A DNA stretch of 64,000 nt from Flavobacteriales bacterium (GTDB taxonomy: Bacteria > Bacteroidota > Bacteroidia > Flavobacteriales_F > PHOS-HE28). This document shows positions 1 to 8,942 of this stretch, piece by piece; within the stretch, counting starts at the first letter, position 1, and each line of letters begins with the position of its first letter. Under the pieces are notes generated by a model that searched no databases, was not told the DNA's origin, and saw only the letters and a list, made by a program, of their open reading frames with translations. A program made the translations under genes and the position numbers. The DNA lies in NCBI GenBank assembly GCA_016713875.1, contig JADJOI010000003.1, positions 124,001 through 188,000 on the forward strand. Reading direction: 5' to 3'.

Positions 1-1
1 G

Positions 2-862
2 CGCGCCGACCTGCTGAGCCCCACGCTCGCCCACCTGCTCGGCCCCGACCTGCTCAACCTGGGCGGTGGCCTCTGGCCCGATCGCGCGCGCGCGCTGGAG
101 CAGGCCCTCGAACGGGCCGACAGCGCCTGGGGACGACCGGTGCGCGCCGTGTTCAACCGGTATGCGGACACGCTGCCCCTGCTCTTCCTCAACACCACTC
201 GCGTGCACGATGGCCTGCCCGGCGTGATCGCCAGCATGCGGCTCTGTGGCGACAGCGACGCGGTGAGCCGCCGCACCGACCTGCTCGCCCAACGCTTCGC
301 CGGCGATGCGGACCTGGCCTTCAGCACCGCCGCCATCCTCAGCGCGCGCTTCCCCTACATGAGCCCCGCCGGCGGCTTGTACTTCAACGGCCGGTGGAAC
401 CACTATGTGGACGGCGGTTACTTCGACAACAGCGGCGCCGGCATCGTCACCGAGATCCTGCGCCACATCGCCACCCTGCGCATGAACAGCCCGGACACCG
501 CGTGGATCCAGCGCGTGCGGCCCGTGGTGCTGCACATCAGCAACACGGCGCCCGATCGTCCGGACGGCGGTGAGGGCCGCCTGCACACCCTGGCCAACGA
601 CCTGGCCGCACCGCTGCTCACCGTGCTGGGCACCTACACCGCACAGACCGGCATCAACGACGAGCGCCTGCGCGCCGAGCTGCGCCATAGCTTCCGCTGC
701 GACACCTGCTATGTGGACATCAACCTCTACGAGCAGGCCGCCGACATGGACTTCACCATGAGCTGGAGCATGAGCCGCCAGATGCAGGACTCGCTGGACG
801 CGCTCGCCCGCCGGCACCCCAAGGTGACCACCGCCCTGCGCCGCATGCGTTCGGCACCGTGA
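2..862 (+). CDS. patatin-like phospholipase family protein, C-terminal part
   Basis: The reading frame is open to the left edge, so the gene starts outside the window; about 286 residues are visible. The stretch containing Asp-Gly-Gly at 410-418 (VDGGYFDNSG) matches the second catalytic block of patatin-type lipases, where Asp pairs with a Ser in a GxSxG motif; that Ser would lie upstream of the window. The preceding segment LLFLNTTRVHDG and the alanine/serine-rich stretch before the Asp also fit patatins. Family members hydrolyse acyl esters of phospholipids or neutral lipids. The stop TGA is at 860-862 and nothing downstream is coupled to it. The family call rests on the DGG/G block only, so the exact substrate cannot be stated. 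Confidence 0.6.
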   Translation, partial: RADLLSPTLAHLLGPDLLNLGGGLWPDRARALEQALERADSAWGRPVRAVFNRYADTLPLLFLNTTRVHDGLPGVIASMRLCGDSDAVSRRTDLLAQRFAGDADLAFSTAAILSARFPYMSPAGGLYFNGRWNHYVDGGYFDNSGAGIVTEILRHIATLRMNSPDTAWIQRVRPVVLHISNTAPDRPDGGEGRLHTLANDLAAPLLTVLGTYTAQTGINDERLRAELRHSFRCDTCYVDINLYEQAADMDFTMSWSMSRQMQDSLDALARRHPKVTTALRRMRSAP

Positions 863-1144
863 ATTGCACATCGGCACCCACGTAGTTTCACGGGGGTCCA
901 CCCACGGGTTTCCACGTGGGTCCGGATCAGGGGAATTTCGTAGCGCCACCCGGCGAAGGACAGGGCTACGGTCCTGGGTCCTCGGTCCAGGGCCCGCGCC
1001 CGGCGCGGGCGGGGCGGGTTCTTGGGTTTTCGGTAGGTAGGTGGGGAGGCAGGCGGAGCCCGCACGGTCGGCCTGGTCGGCAGGGATGAGCGGCTGATGG
1101 AACCTCTTTCACAGTTCACATGCAGCGGATAATTTCCCAGCGCG
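863..1144. other. intergenic region with two hairpins
   Basis: This gap of 282 nt holds no convincing gene. Two inverted repeats are visible: 7-bp arms at 900-906 and 915-921, and GC-rich 9-bp arms at 992-1000 and 1002-1010 followed by G/T-rich DNA. Either could end the lipase transcript, but neither is followed by a clean T run. A weak -7-like TAATTTCC lies at 1130-1137, seven bases before the hsdR start. Confidence 0.35.
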
Positions 1145-3967
1145 ATGAGCCCCCTCACCCCCGAACAACTCGCCCGCGAGCGCATCGACCAGATGCTCGC
1201 GGCTTCGGGCTGGGCCGTGCAGGATAAGCAGGCCCTCAACCCCTCGGCATCACTCGGCGTGGCCGTGCGCGAGTACGACACCGACGTGGGCCCCGCCGAC
1301 TACATCCTCTTCGTAGACCGTGTGCCCGTGGGCGTGGTGGAGGCCAAGAAGCCCACCGAGGCCGAGAAGTTCACCGTGCACGAGGAGCAGGCCACCGGCT
1401 ATGCCAGCGCCAAGCTGCGCTGGACCATCGGCCAGAGCAATCTGCCCTTCATCTACCTCAGTACCGGCGAGGTCACCCGGCATTGGGATATGCGCGACCC
1501 CAAGCCCCGCGCCCGCGAGGTGTTCAGCTTCCACCGGCCGGAGAGTTTGCAGGAATGGCTGAAGGAGGATAGCCTGCGCACGCGCCTCACCAAGTTCCCC
1601 GGGCTCGACCCCGCAGGACTGCGCAGCTGCCAGGTGAACGCCATCACCAACCTGGAGAAGAGCCTCAGCCAGAACAAGCCGCGCGCGCTGGTGCAGATGG
1701 CCACTGGCAGCGGCAAGACCTTCACCGCCATCACCAGCGTGTACCGCCTGTTGAAGCCGCCTGTGCGCATGCGCCGCGTGCTCTTCCTGGTGGACACCAA
1801 GAACCTGGGCGAACAGGCCGAGCAGGAGTTCCAGAGCTACACGCCCAACGACGACAAGCGCAAGTTCACCGAGCTGTATGCCGTGCAGCGGCTCAGCAGC
1901 AGCTTCATCGACCCCGGCGCGCAGGTGTGCATCAGCACCATCCAGCGCATGTACAGCATCCTGCAAGGGGTGGAGATGGCCGAGGGCGCCGAAGAGGCGC
2001 CAGCGGCCGACGTGGCCCGCGCGATGGCCGTAGCGGCGACGCATGCGTCGCCCGTGAACGGCCATGGCGCCACCGACGCCGCGCGTACGCCGCCCCCTGT
2101 TGCATACAATCCCTCGATCCCGCCCGAGTTCTTCGACCTCATCATCATCGACGAGTGCCACCGCAGCATCTACAACCTGTGGCGGCAGGTGCTGGAGTAC
2201 TTCGATGCCTACCTGGTGGGCCTCACCGCCACACCCGATGCGCGCACCTACGCCTTCTTCAACGAGAACGTGGTGAGCGAGTACACCCACGAGCAGGCCG
2301 TGGCCGATGGCGTGAACGTGGGGCACGACGCCTACGTGATCGAGACCAAGGTGACCCAACAGGGCGCGGAGATCAAGGCGCAGCAGTACATCGACAAGCG
2401 CGACCGCCTCACACGCACCAAGCGCTGGGAGCAGGCCGATGAGGACGTGCGCTACACCGGCACCCAGCTGGACCGCGATGTAGTGAACCCCAGCCAGATC
2501 CGCACCGTGATCAAGGCCTTCAAGCAGGCGGTGGAAACGGAGATCTTCCCCCACCGCACCGAGGTGCCCAAGACGCTCATCTTCGCCAAGACCGACAGCC
2601 ACGCGGACGACATCATCCAGATCGTGCGCGAGGAATACGGCGAGGGCAACGAGTTCTGCAAGAAGATCACCTACAGCACGGAGGAGGACCCCAAGAGCCT
2701 GCTGGCCCGCTTCCGCAACGATTACCACCCGCGCGTCGCCGTCACGGTGGACATGATCGCCACCGGCACGGATGTGCGGCCGCTGGAGCTGCTCCTCTTC
2801 ATGCGCGATGTGAAGAGCAAGAACTACTTCGAGCAGATGAAGGGCCGCGGCACGCGCACCCTGGATGCCGACGGCCTGCGCAAGGTGACCCCCAGCGCCA
2901 CCACCAACAAAACGCACTTCGTGATCGTGGACGCCGTGGGCGTGCTGGAGAGCTGCAAGACCGACAGCCGTCCGCTGGAGCGCAAGCCCGGTGTGAGCCT
3001 GAAAGACCTGATGATGCAAGTGGTGCTGGGCCATCGCGACGAGGACACGCTCACCAGTTTGGCCAACCGCCTTACGCGCATGGAGAAGCAGCTGGCGCCG
3101 AAGGAGAAGGAGCAGTTCCAGGAGAAGGCCGGTGGGCGCAGCATCCAGCAGGTGGTGCATGGGTTGCTGGAAGCGCACGACCCCGACACCGTGGCCGCGC
3201 ACCCCGGCACCGATCTGCCGAAGCGAGCTACCGTGGTATTTGACGATGCCGCCTTCCGCGAGTACGTGGAGAACGCCCGCAAGAAGTACGAGCAGCTCAT
3301 CGACACCGTGAACCGCGACGAGGTGCTCTACGCCGGTCCGCAGGGCCGCGTGCAGGAGCAGGCCGCCGCCGTGGTGCAGACCTTCAAGGACTTCCTCGCC
3401 GCCAAGCGCGACACCCTCACCGCCCTGCGCATCTACTACAGCCAGCCCTACCGCCGCAAGGAGCTCACCTTCCAGATGGTAACCGAACTGGCGGAGGAAT
3501 TGGCGAAGCCCCCGTTCAACCTCACCGTGGTGCGGGTGTGGGACGCTTACGAGCGGGGCGCGGCTTCGGGCCATGGGCCTCGTGGCTCGGGCACTGGCGC
3601 AGACGTGCCCGAGGCCCGGAGCCCGAAGCCCGCGGCCTCCTTCCAACGACAGCTCACCGACCTCGTCTCCTTGATACGGTATGAGTTAAAGATCGACGAC
3701 ACGCTACGCCCCTACGCCGACACCGTGCGCAAGAACTTCCAGGAATGGGCCTTCCGCAAGCAGGCGGGACAGATCAAATACACCGAGGCGCAGATGGCCT
3801 GGCTGCACCTGGTGCGCGACCACATCGCCACCAGCGTACACCTGGACCGCGACGACCTGGAGCTGGGCACCATGGGCCAGCAGGGCGGCTTGGCGAAGAT
3901 GTACCAGCTCTTTGGCGAGGAGATGGATACCCTTATTGATGAGTTGAACGAAACGTTGGCGGCGTGA
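1145..3967 (+). CDS. hsdR: type I restriction enzyme, R subunit (HsdR)
   Basis: 940 residues, a normal length for HsdR. The N-terminal nuclease domain shows the PD-(D/E)XK pattern with Asp52 and Glu66-Ala-Lys68. The helicase/translocase follows: Walker A ATGSGKT at 186-192, Walker B/motif II DECH at 336-339 and GLTATP at 359-364. A C-terminal coupling region ends the protein. HsdR binds HsdM/HsdS, translocates DNA using ATP and cuts unmodified DNA far from the recognition site. The partner genes are hsdS (5470) and hsdM (12937), not adjacent as is usual. Two low-complexity stretches, residues about 292-309 and 806-830, coincide with DNA palindromes and look like in-frame insertions. The reading frame is intact. 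The ATG at 1145 fits the usual HsdR N terminus. Confidence 0.93.
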   Translation: MSPLTPEQLARERIDQMLAASGWAVQDKQALNPSASLGVAVREYDTDVGPADYILFVDRVPVGVVEAKKPTEAEKFTVHEEQATGYASAKLRWTIGQSNLPFIYLSTGEVTRHWDMRDPKPRAREVFSFHRPESLQEWLKEDSLRTRLTKFPGLDPAGLRSCQVNAITNLEKSLSQNKPRALVQMATGSGKTFTAITSVYRLLKPPVRMRRVLFLVDTKNLGEQAEQEFQSYTPNDDKRKFTELYAVQRLSSSFIDPGAQVCISTIQRMYSILQGVEMAEGAEEAPAADVARAMAVAATHASPVNGHGATDAARTPPPVAYNPSIPPEFFDLIIIDECHRSIYNLWRQVLEYFDAYLVGLTATPDARTYAFFNENVVSEYTHEQAVADGVNVGHDAYVIETKVTQQGAEIKAQQYIDKRDRLTRTKRWEQADEDVRYTGTQLDRDVVNPSQIRTVIKAFKQAVETEIFPHRTEVPKTLIFAKTDSHADDIIQIVREEYGEGNEFCKKITYSTEEDPKSLLARFRNDYHPRVAVTVDMIATGTDVRPLELLLFMRDVKSKNYFEQMKGRGTRTLDADGLRKVTPSATTNKTHFVIVDAVGVLESCKTDSRPLERKPGVSLKDLMMQVVLGHRDEDTLTSLANRLTRMEKQLAPKEKEQFQEKAGGRSIQQVVHGLLEAHDPDTVAAHPGTDLPKRATVVFDDAAFREYVENARKKYEQLIDTVNRDEVLYAGPQGRVQEQAAAVVQTFKDFLAAKRDTLTALRIYYSQPYRRKELTFQMVTELAEELAKPPFNLTVVRVWDAYERGAASGHGPRGSGTGADVPEARSPKPAASFQRQLTDLVSLIRYELKIDDTLRPYADTVRKNFQEWAFRKQAGQIKYTEAQMAWLHLVRDHIATSVHLDRDDLELGTMGQQGGLAKMYQLFGEEMDTLIDELNETLAA
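2019..2070. repeat. nested palindrome inside hsdR
   Basis: An 18-bp perfect palindrome (2035-2052, centre GCATGC) sits between 13-bp inverted arms (2019-2031 and 2058-2070, one mismatch). It is translated in frame as an Ala/Gly/His/Pro-rich stretch just before motif II of the helicase. Confidence 0.8.
3560..3633. repeat. second palindromic insert inside hsdR
   Basis: Arms of about 23 nt (3560-3582 and 3610-3633) are inverted copies with a few differences, including the perfect 9-bp pair 3563-3571/3621-3629. A further 9-bp pair lies at 3586-3594/3606-3614. The protein here is a Gly/Ala/Pro/Arg-rich linker in the C-terminal part of HsdR. Confidence 0.7.
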
Positions 3968-3977
3968 GAATGTGATG

Positions 3978-4007
3978 TTGCGGATTAACCCCATAGTACT
4001 ATATTTG
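3978..4007 (+). promoter_or_regulatory. Bacteroidota-type promoter for higB-higA
   Basis: TATATTTG at 4000-4007 matches the -7 consensus TAnnTTTG exactly. A TTG at 3978-3980 lies 19 bases upstream, the usual spacing for the -33 box. The GTG start of the toxin follows 16 bases later, so the leader is very short. It separates the toxin-antitoxin unit transcriptionally from hsdR. Confidence 0.75.
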
Positions 4008-4023
4008 CCAAACACATTGTGGT

Positions 4024-4335
4024 GTGAAGGTCAGCATTGAGAACAAGCACCTTCTTGAACTGTACACGACCGGCGCCTCGCGGAAGTACCGCGTGCCGGA
4101 CAACGTGGCCGTGGAGTTCGTCGCAGCGGTGCGCGAACTGCAATCCGCTGTCACGATACACGACATCTGGAGGCAGCATCCCAAGCGGAAGTTCGAACGG
4201 CTCAAAGGCCACGCGAACCGCTACTCGATGCGCCTGAACAAGCAATACCGGCTGGAACTGTCGGTGGTCTGGTCCAACACGGAAAAGACCACGGGCGAGT
4301 TCACCGTCGAGGACCTGAGCAACCACTACGACTGA
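4024..4335 (+). CDS. higB: HigB/RelE-type toxin
   Basis: 103 residues with a GTG start. The middle (KRKFERLKGHANRYSMRLN) and the YRLEL strand are typical of HigB-like toxins of the RelE/ParE superfamily, ribosome-dependent mRNA endonucleases whose compact fold ends with paired beta strands carrying basic residues. The gene order toxin first, antitoxin second, with a 20-nt gap, is the hig arrangement. It has its own promoter at 3978-4007. The pair sits between hsdR and hsdS, a common place for toxin-antitoxin units that stabilise restriction islands. The family assignment is from sequence pattern; toxicity is inferred. Confidence 0.8.
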   Translation: MKVSIENKHLLELYTTGASRKYRVPDNVAVEFVAAVRELQSAVTIHDIWRQHPKRKFERLKGHANRYSMRLNKQYRLELSVVWSNTEKTTGEFTVEDLSNHYD

Positions 4336-4355
4336 GCCCCAACACCCCATCCGCC

Positions 4356-5468
4356 ATGGCCGACCTGAGCCAACTCAAACCCTTCATCAACCTGCCGCCG
4401 GGGCATTTCATTAAAGACCGGCTGGAAGAGCGCGAATGGACGCAGGAAGAACTGGCCGCTGTGCTGGACATCACCCCCAAACACCTGGGCCAGGTGATGA
4501 GCGGCGAGAAGCAGCTGACCTATGACCTCGCGCAGAAACTCGGTACCGCCTTCGAAACCAGTGCCCAGTTCTGGACCAACCTCTACCTGAGCTACCTGAA
4601 GTGGGAAGAGAAGGAGGATCCCGAGCTGGAGGATACGGAAGTGCGCAGCAGCATCCACTCGCGCATGCCCATCAAGGACATGGTGAAGAAGAAGTGGATA
4701 CCGTCCTGCCGCACCGTGAAGGAGCTGAAGAAGCAGGCCCTGGGCTATTGGGACATCAAGGAACTGGACTTCACCTTCATCGACGAACAGTTCACCCCCT
4801 GCCTCAACCGCAAGAGCGAGGCCTACAACCAGTTCAATGCCAGCTATGCCGCCACTTGGTACCGCAAGGCGCAGTTGGTGGCCAAGGAATACAAGGTGCC
4901 CGCGTACAACGAGGCCAAGCTGAGCACGCTGGCCAGCGGCCTGCACCGCTTCACACCGGACGAGGCCAACATCCCCGAGTTCATCAACGGGCTGCAAGCC
5001 TGTGGGGTGAAGTTCTTCGTGCTGCCCCACTTGGAGAAGACCTACCTGGATGGGGCCGCCTTCATGGACGGCAAGCACCCGGTGGTGGTGTACACCGCCC
5101 GCTACAAGCGCATAGACAACTTCTGGTTCACCGTGGCGCACGAGATCGCCCACGTGCTGAAGCACCTGGGGCCGAACTGCCCCTTTGTGCTGGACGACCT
5201 GAAGCGCGGCGATGTGGACAAACTGGAACGCGAGGCGAACCAGCTGGCCGGCAAGTGGCTGAAGCACCCGGAAGCATTGGACTGGATCGACGAGAATACC
5301 GCAACCTACCTGACCCGGGAGAAGGTGTTGGCCTGTGCGGAGGCCGTGGCCATCCACCCCAGCATCATCATCGGGGCGCTCTCGCACCGCGGTACCATCA
5401 GCCACCGCAACCTGCACCTGTTCAATGGCAATGTGCTGGAGGTGATCCCGGAGATGTACCAGCATTGA
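4356..5468 (+). CDS. higA: HigA-like antitoxin fused to ImmA/IrrE-type metallopeptidase domain
   Basis: 370 residues. Residues about 15-75 form an XRE helix-turn-helix of the HigA type (EWTQEELAAVLDITPKHLGQ). The C-terminal half carries the zinc peptidase signature HEIAH at 262-266 inside VAHEIAHVLKH, the ImmA/IrrE family. Such fusions are longer than a plain HigA (about 100 residues). They are thought to repress their own operon and, via the protease-like domain, respond to stress or remove a repressor. The toxin is directly upstream; hsdS starts one base after the stop codon, so the antitoxin and the specificity subunit are probably co-transcribed and perhaps coupled. Confidence 0.85.
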   Translation: MADLSQLKPFINLPPGHFIKDRLEEREWTQEELAAVLDITPKHLGQVMSGEKQLTYDLAQKLGTAFETSAQFWTNLYLSYLKWEEKEDPELEDTEVRSSIHSRMPIKDMVKKKWIPSCRTVKELKKQALGYWDIKELDFTFIDEQFTPCLNRKSEAYNQFNASYAATWYRKAQLVAKEYKVPAYNEAKLSTLASGLHRFTPDEANIPEFINGLQACGVKFFVLPHLEKTYLDGAAFMDGKHPVVVYTARYKRIDNFWFTVAHEIAHVLKHLGPNCPFVLDDLKRGDVDKLEREANQLAGKWLKHPEALDWIDENTATYLTREKVLACAEAVAIHPSIIIGALSHRGTISHRNLHLFNGNVLEVIPEMYQH

Positions 5469-5469
5469 A

Positions 5470-6852
5470 ATGAACGGTGGAATGATCGAAGCGCTCCTGA
5501 ATACCACAGAGGTACTGCCAAAGGGTTGGCGACTCGTCCAGCTAGGCGATGTGCTGTCCGATATCATTGGAGGAGGCACGCCTTCACGCGAGGTCGAGCG
5601 CTATTGGAACGGCGACATCCCATGGATCACGGTGAAGGATATGCGCACCCGAAGGCCCGAAGCCATCCAGGAGCATATCACCGAAGCAGGGGTGAACGAA
5701 TGCGCGACGAACATCATTCCTGCGGATACTGTGATCACCGCCACGCGTGTGGGCTTGGGCAAGGTTGTCCGCGTACCCTACCCGGCGGCGATCAACCAGG
5801 ACCTCAAAGCGCTGATCGTTGGACCTGATCTGGACAAGGACTATTTGGAGTGGTGGATAATTTCTCAAGCCAACCACATCGAGTCCATTGGTTCTGGTAC
5901 GACCGTGAAGGGTATCCGACTGAACCAGTTGAAGGAACTGCAGATCCCCCTCGCCCCGCTCCCCCAGCAGCGTCGTATCGTGGAAGCGATCGAGCTGCAG
6001 CTGGGCCGGCTGGATGCGGCGGTGGCGCGGCTGCAGGGGGCCAAGGCCCGGTTGAAACGGTACAAGCAGGCGGTGTTGAAGGCGGCGGTGGAGGGGAGGT
6101 TGACGGAGGAGTGGAGGGATAAGAACCCGGATATTGAAAGCGCCGAGCGGATTGTTGAGCGGATACAAGAAAGACGGGCGACGATTGAGAGGACCAGTCG
6201 AAAGACCAAGACTTCCACACCTGCGGAACTAGACTTGGACAGTCTACCATCGCTGCCTGAAGGATGGATGTGGTCAACACTACCTCAACTCGGCGAACTG
6301 AACCGGGGGAAGTCAAAGCATAGGCCAAGGGATGATAAGCGTCTATACGGCGGACCATATCCCTTCATACAGACAGGTGATGTTCGGTATGCAAACGGAA
6401 GGCTCACTGAGTTCACATCGACCTACTCGGAGTTCGGTCTAGCTCAAAGCCGACTCTGGCCAGCTGGAACGATGTGCATTACGATCGCGGCGAACATTGC
6501 GGATACCGCGGTGCTTGAGTTCGATGCGTGCTTCCCCGACAGTGTCGTTGGGTTCATTCCGGAAGAAGACTCCATAGATGTCCACTTCGCCGAACTCTAC
6601 ATACGGACAGTGAAGCAAGACATCGAGCGCTATGCGCCGGCAACTGCCCAGAAGAACATCAATCTGGAGGTGCTTCGTGACGTTGCTATTGCATTACCGC
6701 CAAGGGCTGAACAAGCCGAGATCATGCGGATAGCTAACTCCATCCTGACCACCACAGACGAAACGGAAGCCACCCTCGACGCGCAGCTGCAGCAGGCGGT
6801 GCGGTTGCGGCAGGCGGTGTTGAAGCGGGCGTTTGAGGGGAGGTTGGTTTGA
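5470..6852 (+). CDS. hsdS: type I restriction-modification specificity subunit (HsdS)
   Basis: 460 residues with the two-fold HsdS layout. Target recognition domain 1 spans about residues 15-165. A conserved helical spacer follows (LAPLPQQRRIVEAIELQLGR, then RYKQAVLKAAVEGRL), then recognition domain 2 at about 250-410. A second copy of the spacer ends in QAVLKRAFEGRL. HsdS reads a bipartite DNA target for both methylation and restriction. DNA of the second recognition domain is visibly A+T-richer than the conserved spacers, which is normal for domains exchanged between strains. A second ATG at 5482 has a better purine run (GGTGG) before it and may be the true start. Both halves look complete, so the subunit is probably functional. 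Confidence 0.92.
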   Translation: MNGGMIEALLNTTEVLPKGWRLVQLGDVLSDIIGGGTPSREVERYWNGDIPWITVKDMRTRRPEAIQEHITEAGVNECATNIIPADTVITATRVGLGKVVRVPYPAAINQDLKALIVGPDLDKDYLEWWIISQANHIESIGSGTTVKGIRLNQLKELQIPLAPLPQQRRIVEAIELQLGRLDAAVARLQGAKARLKRYKQAVLKAAVEGRLTEEWRDKNPDIESAERIVERIQERRATIERTSRKTKTSTPAELDLDSLPSLPEGWMWSTLPQLGELNRGKSKHRPRDDKRLYGGPYPFIQTGDVRYANGRLTEFTSTYSEFGLAQSRLWPAGTMCITIAANIADTAVLEFDACFPDSVVGFIPEEDSIDVHFAELYIRTVKQDIERYAPATAQKNINLEVLRDVAIALPPRAEQAEIMRIANSILTTTDETEATLDAQLQQAVRLRQAVLKRAFEGRLV

Positions 6853-6865
6853 ACCTTTTGCCGCC

Positions 6866-8536
6866 ATGCCCCTGATACGCGAATACGGCCTAACACTCAT
6901 TCACTGGAGTGATGCGGCAGATGAAAGGATATGGAGGACATTATCTACGCATATCATTGAACGGTTCGGAAGCGGTCCATTCGCTCGCACAGACGAAGTT
7001 GTGCCGATTTTCTTTGAGGCACTGAAGTGGATGCTTGGTCAGTTTCGAGATAAGACTGCGTCTGAGCTCTCTTCAGGGTTCTACAAGACACTGGTAGGGC
7101 TTTACGAGAATACGGTTCCTCTTATTGAACACGTCAGCGATGGCTCAGGATTCGAGAATATATCCATCGACGACTTCACCCAGAATAGAAGTTCCCTGCG
7201 GCTACTCATCGAGCGGGCATGTGAACTCGAACTTGTACGCACAAGTGATGAAACCCCCATTGCGGCCCGACGGATGGAGAAGATTGAGGAACTGCTTGTC
7301 ATCGGGAAGTGGGCCTTCACCTTCTCGGAGTTGATTGCGATGGATAAACTCCTTGGAGAAGGCTATGAGGTCCATGTCGCCGATGGGCTCATTCGACTGG
7401 AGGAACCGATGCGGTTCGGACAGGTTCTGAAGCACATTAAACAGCAGGTGCAGCGCCTGATGTCCCAAGCCTTAGTCGATACCAGTGGGGCCCAAGACCT
7501 CAAGGTCGCATTGAAGGACTGTCTGGGAGTCGAGTACGACAGGAATGCTGGACTCGTACCAGCATACAAGACAATCCACTCCAGCGGCTTCCCAATCCTA
7601 CAAGACGTCAAGTACGATGAACTGATTGAGCGTTTCGCGGAACAGTCTGGTTTCCCTCTTGAGGGCACAAAGACCTTCTATGCTGGTTTGACTCTTTCAA
7701 TCACGAGCAAGGAGAGCCTTGAGAACATCATCTACAAGCCGCACTCGAACAAGAGGTACATGAACAGACCAGTCCTCAAGTGGTCCATCAATGGTGAGCC
7801 GAGGGCGATAGTAGGACCTCAGAAATGGGCCGAGAGTATAGTGCTTGCGATAACCAACGCCGTACAATGGGCCACAATAGCCGATGAGTGGAAGGCCAAT
7901 CAGTGCTTGAGCACTTTCGTACTACGAAAGAGTGATGAGCACGACAAGCTACTTGAGGATCCAGTGGAACAATTGCTCAAGGATCACGGTGTGAAGTACT
8001 CTCGCAATGTCACTCGGTTGCGTGCGGCCAACGGTGCGGGCACCAGCGTCGATGAAGCGGGACTCGGAGAAATAGACTTTCTCTACCTCAATGAAATGAC
8101 GAAAACGCTCTGTGTCGTTGATTGCAAGTACCATCGACGGCATAGTAACATGGTAGGATTCTCAGGGGATTACTCCAAGTTCGTCAAGGACTATGAGCCC
8201 AAGTTGAAGCGGAAGGTTGATTGGTATCAGAAGAATATGCTTCTCGTTCAAGAACACTTCGCCCAAGTGTACCCAGCCAACCCTTTAGACCTATCAAAAT
8301 ACAAGGTGGAAGGTTCTTTCATAGTGAACAATCCGACGTACTATTCCTTCAACGGGTCTTACCGGGCGTATTCCATTCAAGAGTTCCGGGAGTTGATGGA
8401 TGGCACCCTTAAGGATGCCATATTCTACATCGAGGATGGTGACAGCGTTGCCATCATTCAACGACCATACTTCCAGAAACCGATACAGCTTGACTTCACT
8501 GGTCTTGACCTGGATGAAACACCAAACACCAAATGA
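6866..8536 (+). CDS. PD-(D/E)XK nuclease-like protein of the restriction island
   Basis: 556 residues from the ATG at 6866, 13 bases after hsdS. The first two-thirds are not recognised. In the last third the pattern GEIDFLYL (Asp near residue 404), a hydrophobic strand, then VVDCKYHR (Asp419, Lys421) is the core of a PD-(D/E)XK nuclease active site. The region is clearly A+T-richer than the surrounding genes and uses more A/T-ending codons, pointing to transfer. It shares a 4-base ATGA overlap (8533-8536) with the next small gene, so the two are translated as a pair. It may be an accessory or stand-alone restriction nuclease; no helicase or methylase motif is visible in it. Confidence 0.6.
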   Translation: MPLIREYGLTLIHWSDAADERIWRTLSTHIIERFGSGPFARTDEVVPIFFEALKWMLGQFRDKTASELSSGFYKTLVGLYENTVPLIEHVSDGSGFENISIDDFTQNRSSLRLLIERACELELVRTSDETPIAARRMEKIEELLVIGKWAFTFSELIAMDKLLGEGYEVHVADGLIRLEEPMRFGQVLKHIKQQVQRLMSQALVDTSGAQDLKVALKDCLGVEYDRNAGLVPAYKTIHSSGFPILQDVKYDELIERFAEQSGFPLEGTKTFYAGLTLSITSKESLENIIYKPHSNKRYMNRPVLKWSINGEPRAIVGPQKWAESIVLAITNAVQWATIADEWKANQCLSTFVLRKSDEHDKLLEDPVEQLLKDHGVKYSRNVTRLRAANGAGTSVDEAGLGEIDFLYLNEMTKTLCVVDCKYHRRHSNMVGFSGDYSKFVKDYEPKLKRKVDWYQKNMLLVQEHFAQVYPANPLDLSKYKVEGSFIVNNPTYYSFNGSYRAYSIQEFRELMDGTLKDAIFYIEDGDSVAIIQRPYFQKPIQLDFTGLDLDETPNTK

Positions 8537-8895
8537 CCGAGATACAACCCTTCGAGCAGCTTCATTCTGATGAACGGGAACGGATTCTTCAGAACCGAAT
8601 CTCGACTAGACTAACAGCTCTGCGAACCACACTCGGGTTCGAAGACCTCGGCAAGGACTCGGCGGTGATCGACCCAACCACGGATTTTGAGGCGCCACCG
8701 ATTGTTATGGATGAGAAGCATCTTGCTCAGATTCTCGTGTATTCACCACCGACGCATGCTGGCCGCTGGATTCGGACCCTTGTTCGTATCTACCTCGCAT
8801 GGGGTAGGGTGCACTACCGGCAACTTGAACAAGACAAGTTCCTCGTTACCGTGACCTTTCCACCTATCCCGGCCGCAGGCGCTGCTGACGAATAG
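8533..8895 (+). CDS. hypothetical partner of the nuclease-like gene
   Basis: 120 residues, not recognised. It begins on the ATGA overlap with the preceding gene, which strongly implies a joint function. The first 50 residues are charged and probably helical; a segment around residues 70-95 is hydrophobic/aromatic (GRWIRTLVRIYLAW) but too polar to be a clear membrane span. It ends with an alanine-rich tail. No catalytic motif or cysteine pair is present. The same A+T-rich composition as the upstream gene suggests they arrived together. It could be a regulator or immunity-type partner, but nothing in the sequence decides this. Confidence 0.65.
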   Translation: MTEIQPFEQLHSDERERILQNRISTRLTALRTTLGFEDLGKDSAVIDPTTDFEAPPIVMDEKHLAQILVYSPPTHAGRWIRTLVRIYLAWGRVHYRQLEQDKFLVTVTFPPIPAAGAADE

Positions 8896-8942
8896 GTCAT
8901 GCAACCCGAGTAACACACCATCCAGCAAGCCCACATCCACCC

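Noticed and set aside
1250..3646. A 798-codon open frame antisense to hsdR
   Set aside because: It is Leu/Val/His/Gly-rich low-complexity typical of the antisense of high-GC genes, and hsdR on the other strand has all its motifs.
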